A DNA stretch of 64,000 bases from Sphingobacterium cellulitidis (lineage in GTDB: Bacteria > Bacteroidota > Bacteroidia > Sphingobacteriales > Sphingobacteriaceae), in contig NOUX01000001.1 of assembly GCA_002245855.1 (NCBI GenBank), forward strand, positions 124,001 to 188,000. Direction: 5' to 3'. The notes beneath the pieces were generated by a model. That model worked only from the letters and a program-made list of their open reading frames with translations. It made no database searches and was not told the DNA's origin. Position numbers and translations under genes: made by a program. Each line of letters starts with the position of its first letter. The first letter of the stretch is position 1. Below are positions 55,321-63,661 of this stretch, one piece after another.

Positions 55321-57236
55321 TCCTGAATTGGCAAAGTAATGGAGAAAAAAGAACCAGCATCCAGTTTACTATCGACTTCAAACTTCCCTCCGATTAATTG
55401 GGATCTGGTAAGAATACTTTTTAATCCAAGACCTGTTGTTTTTTCCGGATTATAAATAAAGCCTTTACCATTGTCTTCCAAACTTATGATTAACTCTGTT
55501 TCATTTTGAATCAATTGAATATTAATTTCCGTAGGCATGGCGTGCTTCATCATATTATTCAGTAATTCTTGGATAATCCTATAAATATGAACTTCCTTGT
55601 TGGGGGCTAATCTTTTAGAATCGTATTGCTGAAACAGATTAATTTTTATGGCTGGATAACTGGATTTAACATGATTGACCAATTCTTGGATAGCCGCTTT
55701 CAATCCCAATTTGCTCAATGAAATTGGCATCAGGTTATGGGAAATGGTTCTAATATCTGAATTTACACGATCAACATCCTGCATTAATTTTCGAATATTA
55801 TCACTCATAAGTTTATTCTCCAACTGATCTTCGAGATGCGTTAATTTCATGCGGATGGCTGACAGCTGAACTCCGGAGCTATCATGCAATTCCTGAGCAA
55901 TTCTTTTCCTTTCCTGCTCGACAGTCGCCATAAGGAGCTTCGTGTCTTCTTCTTGTTTTTTCCCGAGCTCAAGTAACATTGCATTGTGCTGTTCATACAT
56001 TTTTTTCAACCGCAGCATCATCAATGTAAATACAATCAATACCTCCCAGACCATGGACCAGAGCATCATATTCTGCACATGAATGGTCCACAGAAAGAAG
56101 GGAACCTTGGAGACTATATCGAGTTCCAAATTAAAATAATATTGTCCTAACTGACGGATACTGGTAGTAAGAATGGTATAAGCATGTGGGGCAAATGCGA
56201 TCATAAACCAAATGGTTTCGGTCTTATTCCGCTGTCTCGTCAATAAAATTATTAATATGTACAGAATAATAGCACAGGTCATTGAAAACATGATTGTATT
56301 CAATTTTTGGATCAGCGAAAAAAGACCATGTGGAATCCATTGATAGCCCATTGCAATTATGGTCAAGGCCAAGGAACAAAGAACAAAAATCCATAATACC
56401 TGATCAAGTTTCCGCACAAATCGTCTGGTTACAAAATATTCCCTGAAGAAGCTCACTCCAAAAATCAGATATAGATTAGTAAAGATATAGCTGGAAATAT
56501 TTTGAATCGACGGATAATTACCCCAAAGGTTTTTGTAGGATAAGCCCAGGTCTGAGTAGATATAACAGGCACCAAAAAGGATATAAAGGAAGAAAGTCCA
56601 TTGTTTCTTTTCCTTGGTTAGGATTAAGGTTATTCCCAGAATAAAAAGGAAAGCAGTTGTAATAAAAAAGAAATAAGAAATGGTGGTGGTTTCTTTCAAA
56701 TAATATCCTTCCCGTTCATGTTTATCCCAGAGCAGGAGGTTAAAGTTGATTGCCGAATAATTGGAATGGACCTTAATATAGTAATTAGCAATTTCCAAGG
56801 GGTCCAATTCCAATTGGAATATTAAATTTTGATGATTGACTGATCGGTTATGATAAGGATAACTGGAACCTAAAATTTTGACCAATACCATGCGATCAGC
56901 ATACTTTTTATATAAGGTCAGGGAATTGAGGTTGGGATTAGTAAATTCCAAATACAGGGTTCTATTGGTAGAATCTTGATTTGCTAGTATTGTCCGAAGC
57001 CATAGGTTGCCATCCTTTTTACCGAAATTATAAATTGGTTCCTGGAAGGGTTGGAATTGACTTTCTGGGGGTACAGAATCATTTGCAGACTCATCATAAA
57101 AGAAAGCGGTTGATTGGGCTATATTCAGATGATTGGCCGTATCGGGCAATAGAATGGTCTGGGCTTCCAGTTTTACAGAAAACAGGAAGATCAGCATATT
57201 CACTGCCAGTGTCCATATCAGTCCATGCATCTTCAT
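55317..57236 (-). CDS. 7TMR-DISM sensor histidine kinase (HisKA_3 type)
   Basis: Membrane sensor kinase of 639 residues. The ATG at 57236 is chosen; one codon earlier is a TTG. Seen: signal peptide, periplasmic DISM-type domain (about 30-180), seven membrane helices (about 185-410), coiled coil, HisKA_3 dimerisation domain with phosphoacceptor His451 in RIAQELHDSSGVQLSAIR, and an ATPase domain with IIQELLNNMMKHA, EDNGKGF and TGLGLKSI. Known: HisKA_3 kinases pair with NarL-type regulators such as the convergent gene next to it. The 7TMR-DISM sensors are thought to detect carbohydrates or other small ligands. The stop codon overlaps that of the regulator. Confidence 0.9.
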   Translation of the reverse strand: MKMHGLIWTLAVNMLIFLFSVKLEAQTILLPDTANHLNIAQSTAFFYDESANDSVPPESQFQPFQEPIYNFGKKDGNLWLRTILANQDSTNRTLYLEFTNPNLNSLTLYKKYADRMVLVKILGSSYPYHNRSVNHQNLIFQLELDPLEIANYYIKVHSNYSAINFNLLLWDKHEREGYYLKETTTISYFFFITTAFLFILGITLILTKEKKQWTFFLYILFGACYIYSDLGLSYKNLWGNYPSIQNISSYIFTNLYLIFGVSFFREYFVTRRFVRKLDQVLWIFVLCSLALTIIAMGYQWIPHGLFSLIQKLNTIMFSMTCAIILYILIILLTRQRNKTETIWFMIAFAPHAYTILTTSIRQLGQYYFNLELDIVSKVPFFLWTIHVQNMMLWSMVWEVLIVFTLMMLRLKKMYEQHNAMLLELGKKQEEDTKLLMATVEQERKRIAQELHDSSGVQLSAIRMKLTHLEDQLENKLMSDNIRKLMQDVDRVNSDIRTISHNLMPISLSKLGLKAAIQELVNHVKSSYPAIKINLFQQYDSKRLAPNKEVHIYRIIQELLNNMMKHAMPTEINIQLIQNETELIISLEDNGKGFIYNPEKTTGLGLKSILTRSQLIGGKFEVDSKLDAGSFFSITLPIQD

Positions 57237-57432
57237 CAATCTAATTTACAGTTAAATCTGTTAGAATAAGGAGGTAAATCACTAGAAAATAAGGTTTCTA
57301 ATGGGAATATCACCTTTTCAAGTTATGGAAATACACCAAAAAAGGGATTTGGAAAAAATCCTCTTTTTGGATGTTTTCTGCTATTCTAAAATGTCGTCAC
57401 TTTGAATTAACCAATCAGAAAGGAATTACAAA

Positions 57433-58233
57433 ATGAAGACATTAAAGATAAAATCACTATTCATTATCCTTGGGCTTATAGGATTGAATTATTTACAAAG
57501 CTCATGTAGTCGATATTATTATCAACCGAATGCGGTCAATGCTCCGATGATGAAGGAGAAGGGCGATTTAAAAATTGGCATTTCGGGAACGACGAGTTCA
57601 GGAGATTTAAATGGGACAAATACAAGTTCTTCAATTTTAAATCTACAAACAGCCTACTCCCCTATTCAATACCTAGGGTTGATGGTAAACTATTCGAATT
57701 ACAATTATAGTTTTGGGGAGGAAGATCCTTCGAAGGGGGATGTTGATGCCAATGCGGGTTTATTTGAAGGTGGAGTTGGGGGATATTACCCTATTATCAA
57801 TAGGGAGAGTGGTTTTGGATTGATTGCTGACACCTATGTAGGTTATGGGGGCGGAAAGTTGAGCAGTGATGTCAACATGAATTTTAACAGGTTATTTATT
57901 CAACCGGGTATCAATGTTACATTTCCCTATTTTGATATTGGATTGGCAACGAGGATTTCAGGCATTAAATACAGTAATTTTGATGCCAACGGCATGAGTC
58001 CGGAATATATATCGCAACAAGGATTGACAGAAATTACGCAGAAGAGGCATTATTTCTTTGAACCAGCCTTGACCTTACGTGCGGGATACAAATTTATCAA
58101 AGCAGAATTGCAGGTGGTTGGAAGTACTCCTATGAATGAATTAGATTGGGAAAGCAATGGCACAGTCGTAACCTTTGGGATTCATTTTTCTTTAATGGAT
58201 GCGATTAAATTTGGAAAAAGCAAAGGGTTTTAA
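57433..58233 (+). CDS. Outer-membrane-barrel-like lipoprotein of unknown function
   Basis: Not recognised as a named family. A 266-residue protein with a lipobox-like LQSSC (Cys25) and then alternating hydrophobic and polar strands: ILNLQTAYSPIQYLGLMVNY, GVGGYYPIINRESGFGLI, FIQPGINVTFPYFDIGLA, HYFFEPALTLRAGYKFI. The pattern and the many Gly, Tyr and Asn residues suggest a small beta-barrel. Repeats of the form strand-turn-strand fit an OmpA/OmpW-like fold. It stands alone downstream of the kinase gene's promoter region and could be a target of that two-component pair; this is speculative. Confidence 0.6.
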   Translation: MKTLKIKSLFIILGLIGLNYLQSSCSRYYYQPNAVNAPMMKEKGDLKIGISGTTSSGDLNGTNTSSSILNLQTAYSPIQYLGLMVNYSNYNYSFGEEDPSKGDVDANAGLFEGGVGGYYPIINRESGFGLIADTYVGYGGGKLSSDVNMNFNRLFIQPGINVTFPYFDIGLATRISGIKYSNFDANGMSPEYISQQGLTEITQKRHYFFEPALTLRAGYKFIKAELQVVGSTPMNELDWESNGTVVTFGIHFSLMDAIKFGKSKGF

Positions 58234-58294
58234 ATTTGAATTTCATCAATAAAGACACTTAAAAAATAGTGCAGCAAAAAAAAGTGTTTATCGA

Positions 58295-58325
58295 CCAAAA
58301 GAATCAGAATATCGATTCTTTTGGT
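58295..58325. terminator. Bidirectional terminator between convergent genes
   Basis: Hairpin CCAAAAGAATC / GATTCTTTTGG with an 8-base loop, between the barrel-like lipoprotein gene and the DUF6174-like gene. Confidence 0.75.
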
Positions 58326-58384
58326 TATTTATTTTATTGGCAATGGGAAAGATTCTCTAAGGATTAATAATCCAAGATGTATGT

Positions 58385-59002
58385 TTATTTTAATGGTTCA
58401 ATAAGTTTTATTCTCACCCCATCAAAACAATCATCCATACAGCCTTTAGGCAAAAATCCAACTAAGGAAATCATTCCGTTATTATTATTCTCAAAAAATA
58501 CATCTGCTTTATCACTTTTTATTAACCATTCATTTTTTGCTCTTTCATAAATTTCATCCAAAGTAATGGCGGAGAAAGCAGGGTGGTATTTACTTTGATT
58601 TGTAAACTTGCCATTTTCTTCTACAAAGGATAGGATGTCTAAAAAGGAAATACCTTCTTCTTTCAAAGCCTCAAAATATTCTTTATGGCCTCTTGCAATA
58701 ATTTTATCGAGATCATTCTCTGTCCAACCATTTGTTGGTTTTTCAATACCATTATAAACGAGGTATTGAAATTCACGTTTCACTACTGTTCCATTTTTCA
58801 CTGTAATGGTTGTTTCCCAAGAATTGCCTCCAAATGAATCACCACTCACTACATATCGATAACTATTATTATTCTGGGCTTTAAAAGATTGAAAGGCTTT
58901 CAGGCTCGATTCGTATTCCGAATTAAATTCGATATCATTTTTTTCACAAGAGCTAGACAAAAATGTAAATAGAAAGAGGAATAATAAGTTCTTTAGTCTC
59001 AT
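58385..59002 (-). CDS. DUF6174-like lipoprotein
   Basis: A 205-residue lipoprotein (lipobox LSSSC followed by Glu-Lys-Asn). Seen: the pattern NSYRYVVSGDSFGG and TITVKNGTVVKREF near residues 47-80, which I associate with DUF6174, and two cysteines near the C-terminus (GCMDDCFDG). Function unknown. The stretch from here to the S12 gene is distinctly AT-rich and carries unrelated small genes, so it may be accessory. The family assignment rests on memory and is moderate at best. Confidence 0.55.
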   Translation of the reverse strand: MRLKNLLFLFLFTFLSSSCEKNDIEFNSEYESSLKAFQSFKAQNNNSYRYVVSGDSFGGNSWETTITVKNGTVVKREFQYLVYNGIEKPTNGWTENDLDKIIARGHKEYFEALKEEGISFLDILSFVEENGKFTNQSKYHPAFSAITLDEIYERAKNEWLIKSDKADVFFENNNNGMISLVGFLPKGCMDDCFDGVRIKLIEPLK

Positions 59003-59110
59003 AAGGTTATAATTAATGTTGGTAATTAGCTTTTAATAAGGACGATAGCATTTCAAAAAATGCTACAATACAGGGAGAGTTTATTATTTATGGAATCAAG
59101 ATAATAATAT

Positions 59111-59755
59111 TTACTTCCGCCCTACTAGCTTATCTAACCAACTTTTTCGTTTTTTAACAACCCCTATCTTTTTCTTTTTCTGATTCCAGAGGGAATTAGT
59201 TTGAGTAGTAGCATATTTTTCAGCTATTTCTGCGTAATTCTGTGCTTGCTCAAAATCCCTTTTATATTCTGCAATTACCGCCATTACTGAATACATAATA
59301 TAATTTTCAACTGGAAAATATAAGCCGTTATTATTAATTTTTTGGGTAAATATATTTTCCACTTTTTCATATAATTCTGTTTTATTCGTTCGAATTACAG
59401 TTTCAGAAAAATTCAAATATGCAGATGTAATAGAATGTGGAAATTCTTTTTCAGCGTCAAGTGCTTTCTGGAAATAAGCTAAGGCGGTTTCATATTTTTC
59501 TCTTAAAATATTAATCTGACCTAAAGAATTATATACTGAACTTTTTTCCATTAGGTTTTCGGGATATTCTGTCAAGATCCTATTTAGCAACATTTCGGCA
59601 ATGAATAATAGATTTTTATCCTCTGTTGCCATAAGTTCTCCAGCTTGAACTCTTAAATATTGGGCCCGGTTATATTTTCTTGCACGTCCAAGTTTAACGA
59701 AGAATTCATCTTCGTCAGTTTTAGTCCATGTTTTTCTTCTATACCAATCAGTCAT
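59111..59755 (-). CDS. Tetratricopeptide-repeat protein of unknown function
   Basis: A 214-residue cytoplasmic protein with TPR-like helical pairs: VYNSLGQINILREKYETALAY (split in two helices), a following AYLNFSETVIRTNK and MAVIAEYKRDFEQAQNYAE. N-terminus WYRRKTWTKTDEDEFFVKL is charged and resembles a conserved Bacteroidota family I cannot name; the C-terminal tail is Lys-rich (VVKKRKSWLDKLVGRK). The gene starts 19 bases before the CPBP gene ends upstream, so the two are probably co-transcribed. Partner or function cannot be inferred. Confidence 0.7.
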   Translation of the reverse strand: MTDWYRRKTWTKTDEDEFFVKLGRARKYNRAQYLRVQAGELMATEDKNLLFIAEMLLNRILTEYPENLMEKSSVYNSLGQINILREKYETALAYFQKALDAEKEFPHSITSAYLNFSETVIRTNKTELYEKVENIFTQKINNNGLYFPVENYIMYSVMAVIAEYKRDFEQAQNYAEIAEKYATTQTNSLWNQKKKKIGVVKKRKSWLDKLVGRK

Positions 59756-59774
59756 ATCTATACTCTTCTAATGG

Positions 59775-60413
59775 TTACATTTCGGCGCTGAATAAATCGA
59801 GAAAAGCTGGTGCAGATAAGTTAAAAAAGTCAACCAGAAAATGAGATAAAATAACCCATCTTAAGCTATTCGTTTTTTTATAGGTTATGGCCCAAACTAT
59901 TCCCATAATAAGGGTTGAAATTACGACAGCACTTCCTCTAAATATTTCTGAGTTTATACCGAATACAAAATGATTGCCTGCAAAAACGATACTAGAAAAT
60001 AGAATCGATAATATACTATTCCAATTCTTAGTTGCATCAGTCAGAAATCCTCTCCAATAGAACTCCTCAAGCCAAGGATTTATGAGGGCTAAAAGTAGCC
60101 ATGGGATGAATATGGTCCAATCTTGTAATAAATGATAATGTTTAATAAAAATCGGAATTGGAATTAACCCAACGAATAAAGTCACTATTATCCATAACCA
60201 ATTTGTATTTCCTTTTTTTAACCAATTTTTTATGGATGACCTATCTCCAAATTTGAGAATGAAGAATAAAAAAAGAAACCATTCGATAATAATTAATGGA
60301 ATGAAAGACCATTTACCAATTAGTTTTCCAAAAATTAATGCAGTGAAAATATTTACTATAATAATAACAAAAGGAGAAAAAAGAACAATAGATTGTTTTG
60401 ATATGGTACTCAT
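59775..60413 (-). CDS. CPBP-family intramembrane glutamic/metallo-type endopeptidase
   Basis: Integral membrane protein of 212 residues with about six helices. Seen: the three family motifs: EEFYWR (Glu116, Glu117, Arg121), FAGNH (His148) and HFLVD (His191, Asp195). Known: the family includes type II CAAX prenyl endopeptidases and proteins involved in bacteriocin self-immunity or maturation. No bacteriocin or prenylated peptide gene is visible. It precedes the TPR gene by 19 bases, so both may share a transcript. Substrate unknown. Confidence 0.85.
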   Translation of the reverse strand: MSTISKQSIVLFSPFVIIIVNIFTALIFGKLIGKWSFIPLIIIEWFLFLFFILKFGDRSSIKNWLKKGNTNWLWIIVTLFVGLIPIPIFIKHYHLLQDWTIFIPWLLLALINPWLEEFYWRGFLTDATKNWNSILSILFSSIVFAGNHFVFGINSEIFRGSAVVISTLIMGIVWAITYKKTNSLRWVILSHFLVDFFNLSAPAFLDLFSAEM

Positions 60414-60806
60414 AAAATTTACTTAGGGATTTGCATTCGTGATATAGTGAAACAATAATTCTCACGAAAATAAAAAATTTCGTTTGCCTTTCGGCTTAGA
60501 TAAATTGTATGTTTTAGATTTCACAATAACTTAACAGACTATACCTTTCTTTTAGATTTAATCAGGGTTAGGATGTGGTAGAGGGTGAGGGTCTTATGGA
60601 TCGAAATCCGGTTCGAATCTGCCACACCCGGACACAAAAAAAGCCCGACGAAAGTCGAGTTTTTTTGTTTATGGTTATCGTTTTCTGTTGTGATTTCAAA
60701 TCCATTCTTGTTAAGTTTTATTGACATCTTATATTTCTACTGAAAATGGTATTAGACTAATTATTTTTAGTTTTCATAATCAATAAAATAAAGGTTGGAT
60801 TTTTAA
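60414..60806. repeat. Gene-free stretch with tRNA-3'-end-like repeat copy 1
   Basis: 393 bases between the CPBP and S12 genes. The section 60591-60670 reads GGATCGAAATCCGGTTCGAATC followed by TGCCACACCCGGACAC and then a terminator-like hairpin (AAGCCCGAC GAAA GTCGAG, T-run). The GGTTCGAATC core is the T-arm consensus of tRNAs, but the supposed T-stem does not pair, so it is a degenerate fragment. Two further copies lie at 62590 and 62763. The short minus-strand frame at 60539-60727 (CPGVADSNR) is an artefact of this repeat. Confidence 0.6.
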
Positions 60807-62279
60807 TTATTTTTTATTCTCCAAATACTTACGAGCAGTTACATTTTCTGAATTTAACTCCAAAGATTTTCTATAATTAATAATTGCCTCTTTTTGTTTT
60901 CCAATAGATTCAAGAGTCTCAGCATAACTATCATATACATTCCAACTATTAGGGAATAAAAAGGTATTTAATTTGAAAACCTCCAGAGCTTCATTTATTT
61001 TATTTTGCTCTACTAATTGATATCCCCAGGTATTAACTTCATCCTCCATTAAAATAAATTTTTTATTAGATTGGCTTAACTTTTGGTAAACTTTAAAAAT
61101 ATTTTGAAAATTACTTTTTATAACTTTTTCTCGGAATAATTTCAAATTCATACTGAATCCAAAACCGTTTTCTACTTTCATATCAGGAAAATAATAGCCA
61201 GCAATCTCATCTATGAACCATTCAGGATTTGATCCTTGAAGATTGGTTAAAATTATTATTGATAAATCATCTATTGGGTACACAAATAATGCAGATCGCA
61301 TGCCTCCAACAGGCGAAACTGCAGGATGTTCATCTCTTTCAACGGTTGGCCAACCTAATGCATAACCATTTGTCAATTTATTGAATCCTCCAAATTTTCC
61401 ATTATTTAATTTTGTGGCAGTAAACATTTGATTTATACTTTCTTTTTTTTTCAATAATTTTCCACTTTGTAGGGCTATTAACCATTTACTCAAATCTTCT
61501 GCAGTTGAAATGATTCCAGTTGCAGTCCGGAAGAATAAAGGAAATGAAGCATAAGCATTGTGCAATTTTCCATCATTTATCCATTTTCCGTCAATATTAA
61601 TTAGCGTTGAATAAGAATTTGAATTGTGAGGAATAATGTCGAATGAATCTCCAAATAAAGTTGAAGACATCTCGCAAGTTTTAAATTGATTTTCTTCTAT
61701 AAATTGAGTAAAATTTTGACCACTTAAGGAATCAATAATTCTTCCTAAAATATAATAGCCTGTTTGATTATAACTAAATTTTTCACCAGGTTTAAATTCC
61801 AAAGGAAGTTGTTTAACCATTTTCCAATTTAAACTTTCTGAACCATCACCAAGGACTTGTTCTTTCTCATCAATATTGTTAGGAAGCCCAGAAACATTAC
61901 TCAAAATTTGCTTGATTGTAATTGATTCCCAAGTTTCTGGTATGTCTGTTATATATAAAGAAATAGAATCATCAATATTTAACTTCCCCTGTTCTTGTAA
62001 TTGCATTATAGCCACCCCAACAAAAGCTTTCGTCATTGAATTAATAGAAAAAGTAGTTTTTGTGTTAGTAGGAATCTGGTGTTCAATATTTGCAACACCA
62101 TAATTAGCCACTTTATCTAATTTCCCATCTTTAATAATTGCTAATTGAAGGCCAGGTATTTGAAGTTGACCCATCTTCCTTTTGATAAAAACATCAATGC
62201 TATCAACTGTATCTTGTGCAAATGCCTGTTGAGAAAACAATATTATTATTTGCAAAATAATCAAGTTTAATTTCTTCAT
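60807..62279 (-). CDS. S12/beta-lactamase-class-C-like serine hydrolase with TPR-like C-terminus
   Basis: Exported serine hydrolase of about 490 residues. The ATG at 62279 is used; the frame extends to a TTG at 62291. Seen: signal peptide ending QAFAQ, catalytic Ser81-x-x-Lys84 in INSMTKAF, Tyr170 in FSYNQTGYYILG, and VSPVGGMRSALFV near the third motif; then a C-terminal section (about 400-490) with TPR-like pairs (NVYDSYAETLESIGKQKEAI). Known: this group covers esterases, D-aminopeptidases and penicillin-binding-protein-like enzymes, and few are true beta-lactamases. Flanked by tRNA-like repeats on both sides and AT-rich, so possibly acquired. Confidence 0.85.
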   Translation of the reverse strand: MKKLNLIILQIIILFSQQAFAQDTVDSIDVFIKRKMGQLQIPGLQLAIIKDGKLDKVANYGVANIEHQIPTNTKTTFSINSMTKAFVGVAIMQLQEQGKLNIDDSISLYITDIPETWESITIKQILSNVSGLPNNIDEKEQVLGDGSESLNWKMVKQLPLEFKPGEKFSYNQTGYYILGRIIDSLSGQNFTQFIEENQFKTCEMSSTLFGDSFDIIPHNSNSYSTLINIDGKWINDGKLHNAYASFPLFFRTATGIISTAEDLSKWLIALQSGKLLKKKESINQMFTATKLNNGKFGGFNKLTNGYALGWPTVERDEHPAVSPVGGMRSALFVYPIDDLSIIILTNLQGSNPEWFIDEIAGYYFPDMKVENGFGFSMNLKLFREKVIKSNFQNIFKVYQKLSQSNKKFILMEDEVNTWGYQLVEQNKINEALEVFKLNTFLFPNSWNVYDSYAETLESIGKQKEAIINYRKSLELNSENVTARKYLENKK

Positions 62280-62589
62280 TTTGTTATTCAATATGACATT
62301 AACACTTCTTGTTATATTAAAAAACTTAAAAAAACTCTTTAAAAAACTATCGTTTAACGAAGCTAATTTACAAAATCCATCCTTTATATAAACCCTTTAA
62401 TTGATGAGATAGCATTGATAACTATCTGTTAACTACGAGTTTTTTTCAAATGTTAGTTGAGTTGCCAAAAAGTAAGCAATAGCAATACAGAGGAAAAGGG
62501 ACAAAAAGTATCTTATTGAATATTGCAAAAGAGTCATTTTTAGCGAATGCCTTGAACTTCCAATCACAAGACCAAAAATTGGTAAAAAT
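62280..62589. other. AT-rich upstream region of the S12 gene
   Basis: Gene-free stretch expected to contain the S12 promoter. Nothing else distinct is visible until the repeat region begins. Confidence 0.4.
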
Positions 62590-62925
62590 CCCCGGTTCGA
62601 ATCTGCCACACCCGGACACAAAAAAAGCCCGACGAAAATCGAGCTTTTATGTGCGGTTGTGTCTAAATTCTAAATACACTATACTAAATACTAGAGTGGG
62701 TGGCAGGATTTGCTGCGCCCCGCCAGGCCCAAACTCTTACCCTGAAGCTCCTACGGATCGAACCCCGGTTCGAATCTACCACACCCGGACACATAAAAGC
62801 CCGACGAAAGTCGAGCTTTTATGTGCGGTTTTGTCTAAATTCTAAATACTCTATACTAAATACTACAATGGGTAGCAGGATTGCTTCAGCCCCGCAAGCC
62901 CCAAACTCTTACCCTGAGCCATCCT
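62590..62925 (+). repeat. Tandem ~173-bp repeat carrying tRNA-3'-end-like segments and hairpins
   Basis: Two units, 62590-62762 and 62763 to about 62925, roughly 88 percent identical by eye. Each begins CCCCGGTTCGAATCT then CCACACCCGGACAC, followed by a hairpin (AAAAGCCCGAC GAAA GTCGAGCTTTT), the linker TCTAAATTCTAAATAC, a GGGTGGCAGGATT-type segment and AAACTCTTACCCTGA. The first 80 bases match copy 1 at 60591. The T-arm-like core and trailing terminator look like the 3' end of a tRNA gene, but no complete cloverleaf forms. Confidence 0.75.
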
Positions 62926-62942
62926 GTGTGGGGGTGGCCATA

Positions 62943-63059
62943 AAAAATCGAAGCTTCACCGTAGGTGATCTTTTTTCATTCAGGGACTTGAGCACAAATA
63001 AATTTGGCTCTGCCCCTGAATGAAAAAAGCCTCCCGCTATGCGGAAGGCTTCGATTTTT
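62943..63059. repeat. Large imperfect inverted repeat including the tRNA-Pro terminator
   Basis: Left arm 62943-62985 and right arm 63014-63059 share AAAAATCGAAGC at the outer ends and TTTTTTCATTCAGGG at the inner ends, with a 28-base centre. The right arm holds the terminator of tRNA-Pro; the left arm has an analogous TCACC-GTA-GGTGA hairpin with a T-run for the plus strand, as if the terminator had been copied in inverted orientation. Confidence 0.65.
63023..63050 (-). terminator. Terminator of tRNA-Pro
   Basis: Hairpin AGCCTcCCGC / GCGGaAGGCT with a 3-base loop and one internal mismatch, followed on the minus strand by a six-base T-run, 13 bases after the mature tRNA end. Confidence 0.8.
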
Positions 63060-63062
63060 CAG

Positions 63063-63136
63063 TCGGGGTGGCAGGATTCGAACCTACGACCTCCACATCC
63101 CAAATGTGGCGCGATACCGGGCTACGCTACACCCCG
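63063..63136 (-). tRNA. tRNA-Pro (anticodon TGG)
   Basis: On the minus strand the 74-base gene folds as a full cloverleaf: acceptor stem CGGGGTG pairing with CACCCCG and discriminator A; D-arm with AGCGTAGCCCGGT; anticodon stem CCACA/TGTGG around the loop TTTGGGA, giving anticodon TGG; and a T-arm with GGTTCGAATCC. The CCA end is not encoded. Frames in this area with GFEPTTSTSQ-type peptides are the well-known false translation of antisense tRNA. Confidence 0.95.
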
Positions 63137-63661
63137 AAAAGGTATCACCTTTGTTTTGTGTGGCACAAATATAAGGGGATATTTTTTAAATCCAATAGTT
63201 AAATTTCATTTTATATGTAAACATCTGATAATTTGAATAATATTTTTATTTCAACCCTAAAAAGAGCTCTCAAAATTCAGTAAATTGGATTAGTGAAATG
63301 AGTTCCAATGGCTATTTGTAGGAGCAATTAAAGAATATACTTATATAAGTAGAATAGAAATTTTGAGAATGCGAACTTATTCCTTCTGGTTATTTAAGAA
63401 AGAGGAAAGAGTCTAAAAATTTAGGGCAAAAAGATAACAAACTCATTTTATGTAGTTTAATTTGGGCTAAGGAAGAAATAACAAAAATATTCAGAGATAT
63501 TGTGAAATAGGTATGGGAATCTTTTATATTTTATTTACTTTTGCAGGCATTCTATGGAAAGTAGAATATTTTTAAAAAAGAATTTTCAAATATCAAAATA
63601 AAGCTGTAATATTGCATTCCGATTTTTACAGGTTAAATATCGTTATTAATTACTCAGAATC
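63137..63661. promoter_or_regulatory. Upstream region of tRNA-Pro and rplS
   Basis: 525 bases of AT-rich DNA without a gene, holding divergent promoters for tRNA-Pro (left) and rplS (right). An exact TAnnTTTG element, TACTTTTG at 63536-63543, lies about 120 bases before rplS and would leave a leader of roughly 110 bases. No clear -33 TTTG was found at the usual distance. Confidence 0.4.

Noticed and set aside
60570..60640. Repeat copy 1 considered as a functional tRNA
   Set aside because: An acceptor-like pairing can be drawn, but the T-stem does not pair and no anticodon arm is visible.
60539..60727. Short minus-strand frame with CPGVADSNR
   Set aside because: It is the antisense translation of the tRNA-like repeat; no start signal or family resemblance.
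60807..62279. True class C beta-lactamase
   Set aside because: The protein has a TPR-like C-terminal extension and a YNQ variant in place of Tyr-x-Asn; most such proteins are esterases or peptidases.
60591..62843. Three repeats considered as a CRISPR array
   Set aside because: The copies are irregularly spaced, contain a tRNA T-arm core and terminator hairpin, and there are no cas genes.
62433..63236. Several overlapping short frames, including peptides with GFEPTTSTSQ and WQDSNLRPPHP
   Set aside because: Classic false translations of antisense tRNA and its repeats; the region holds tRNA-Pro and tRNA-derived repeats.
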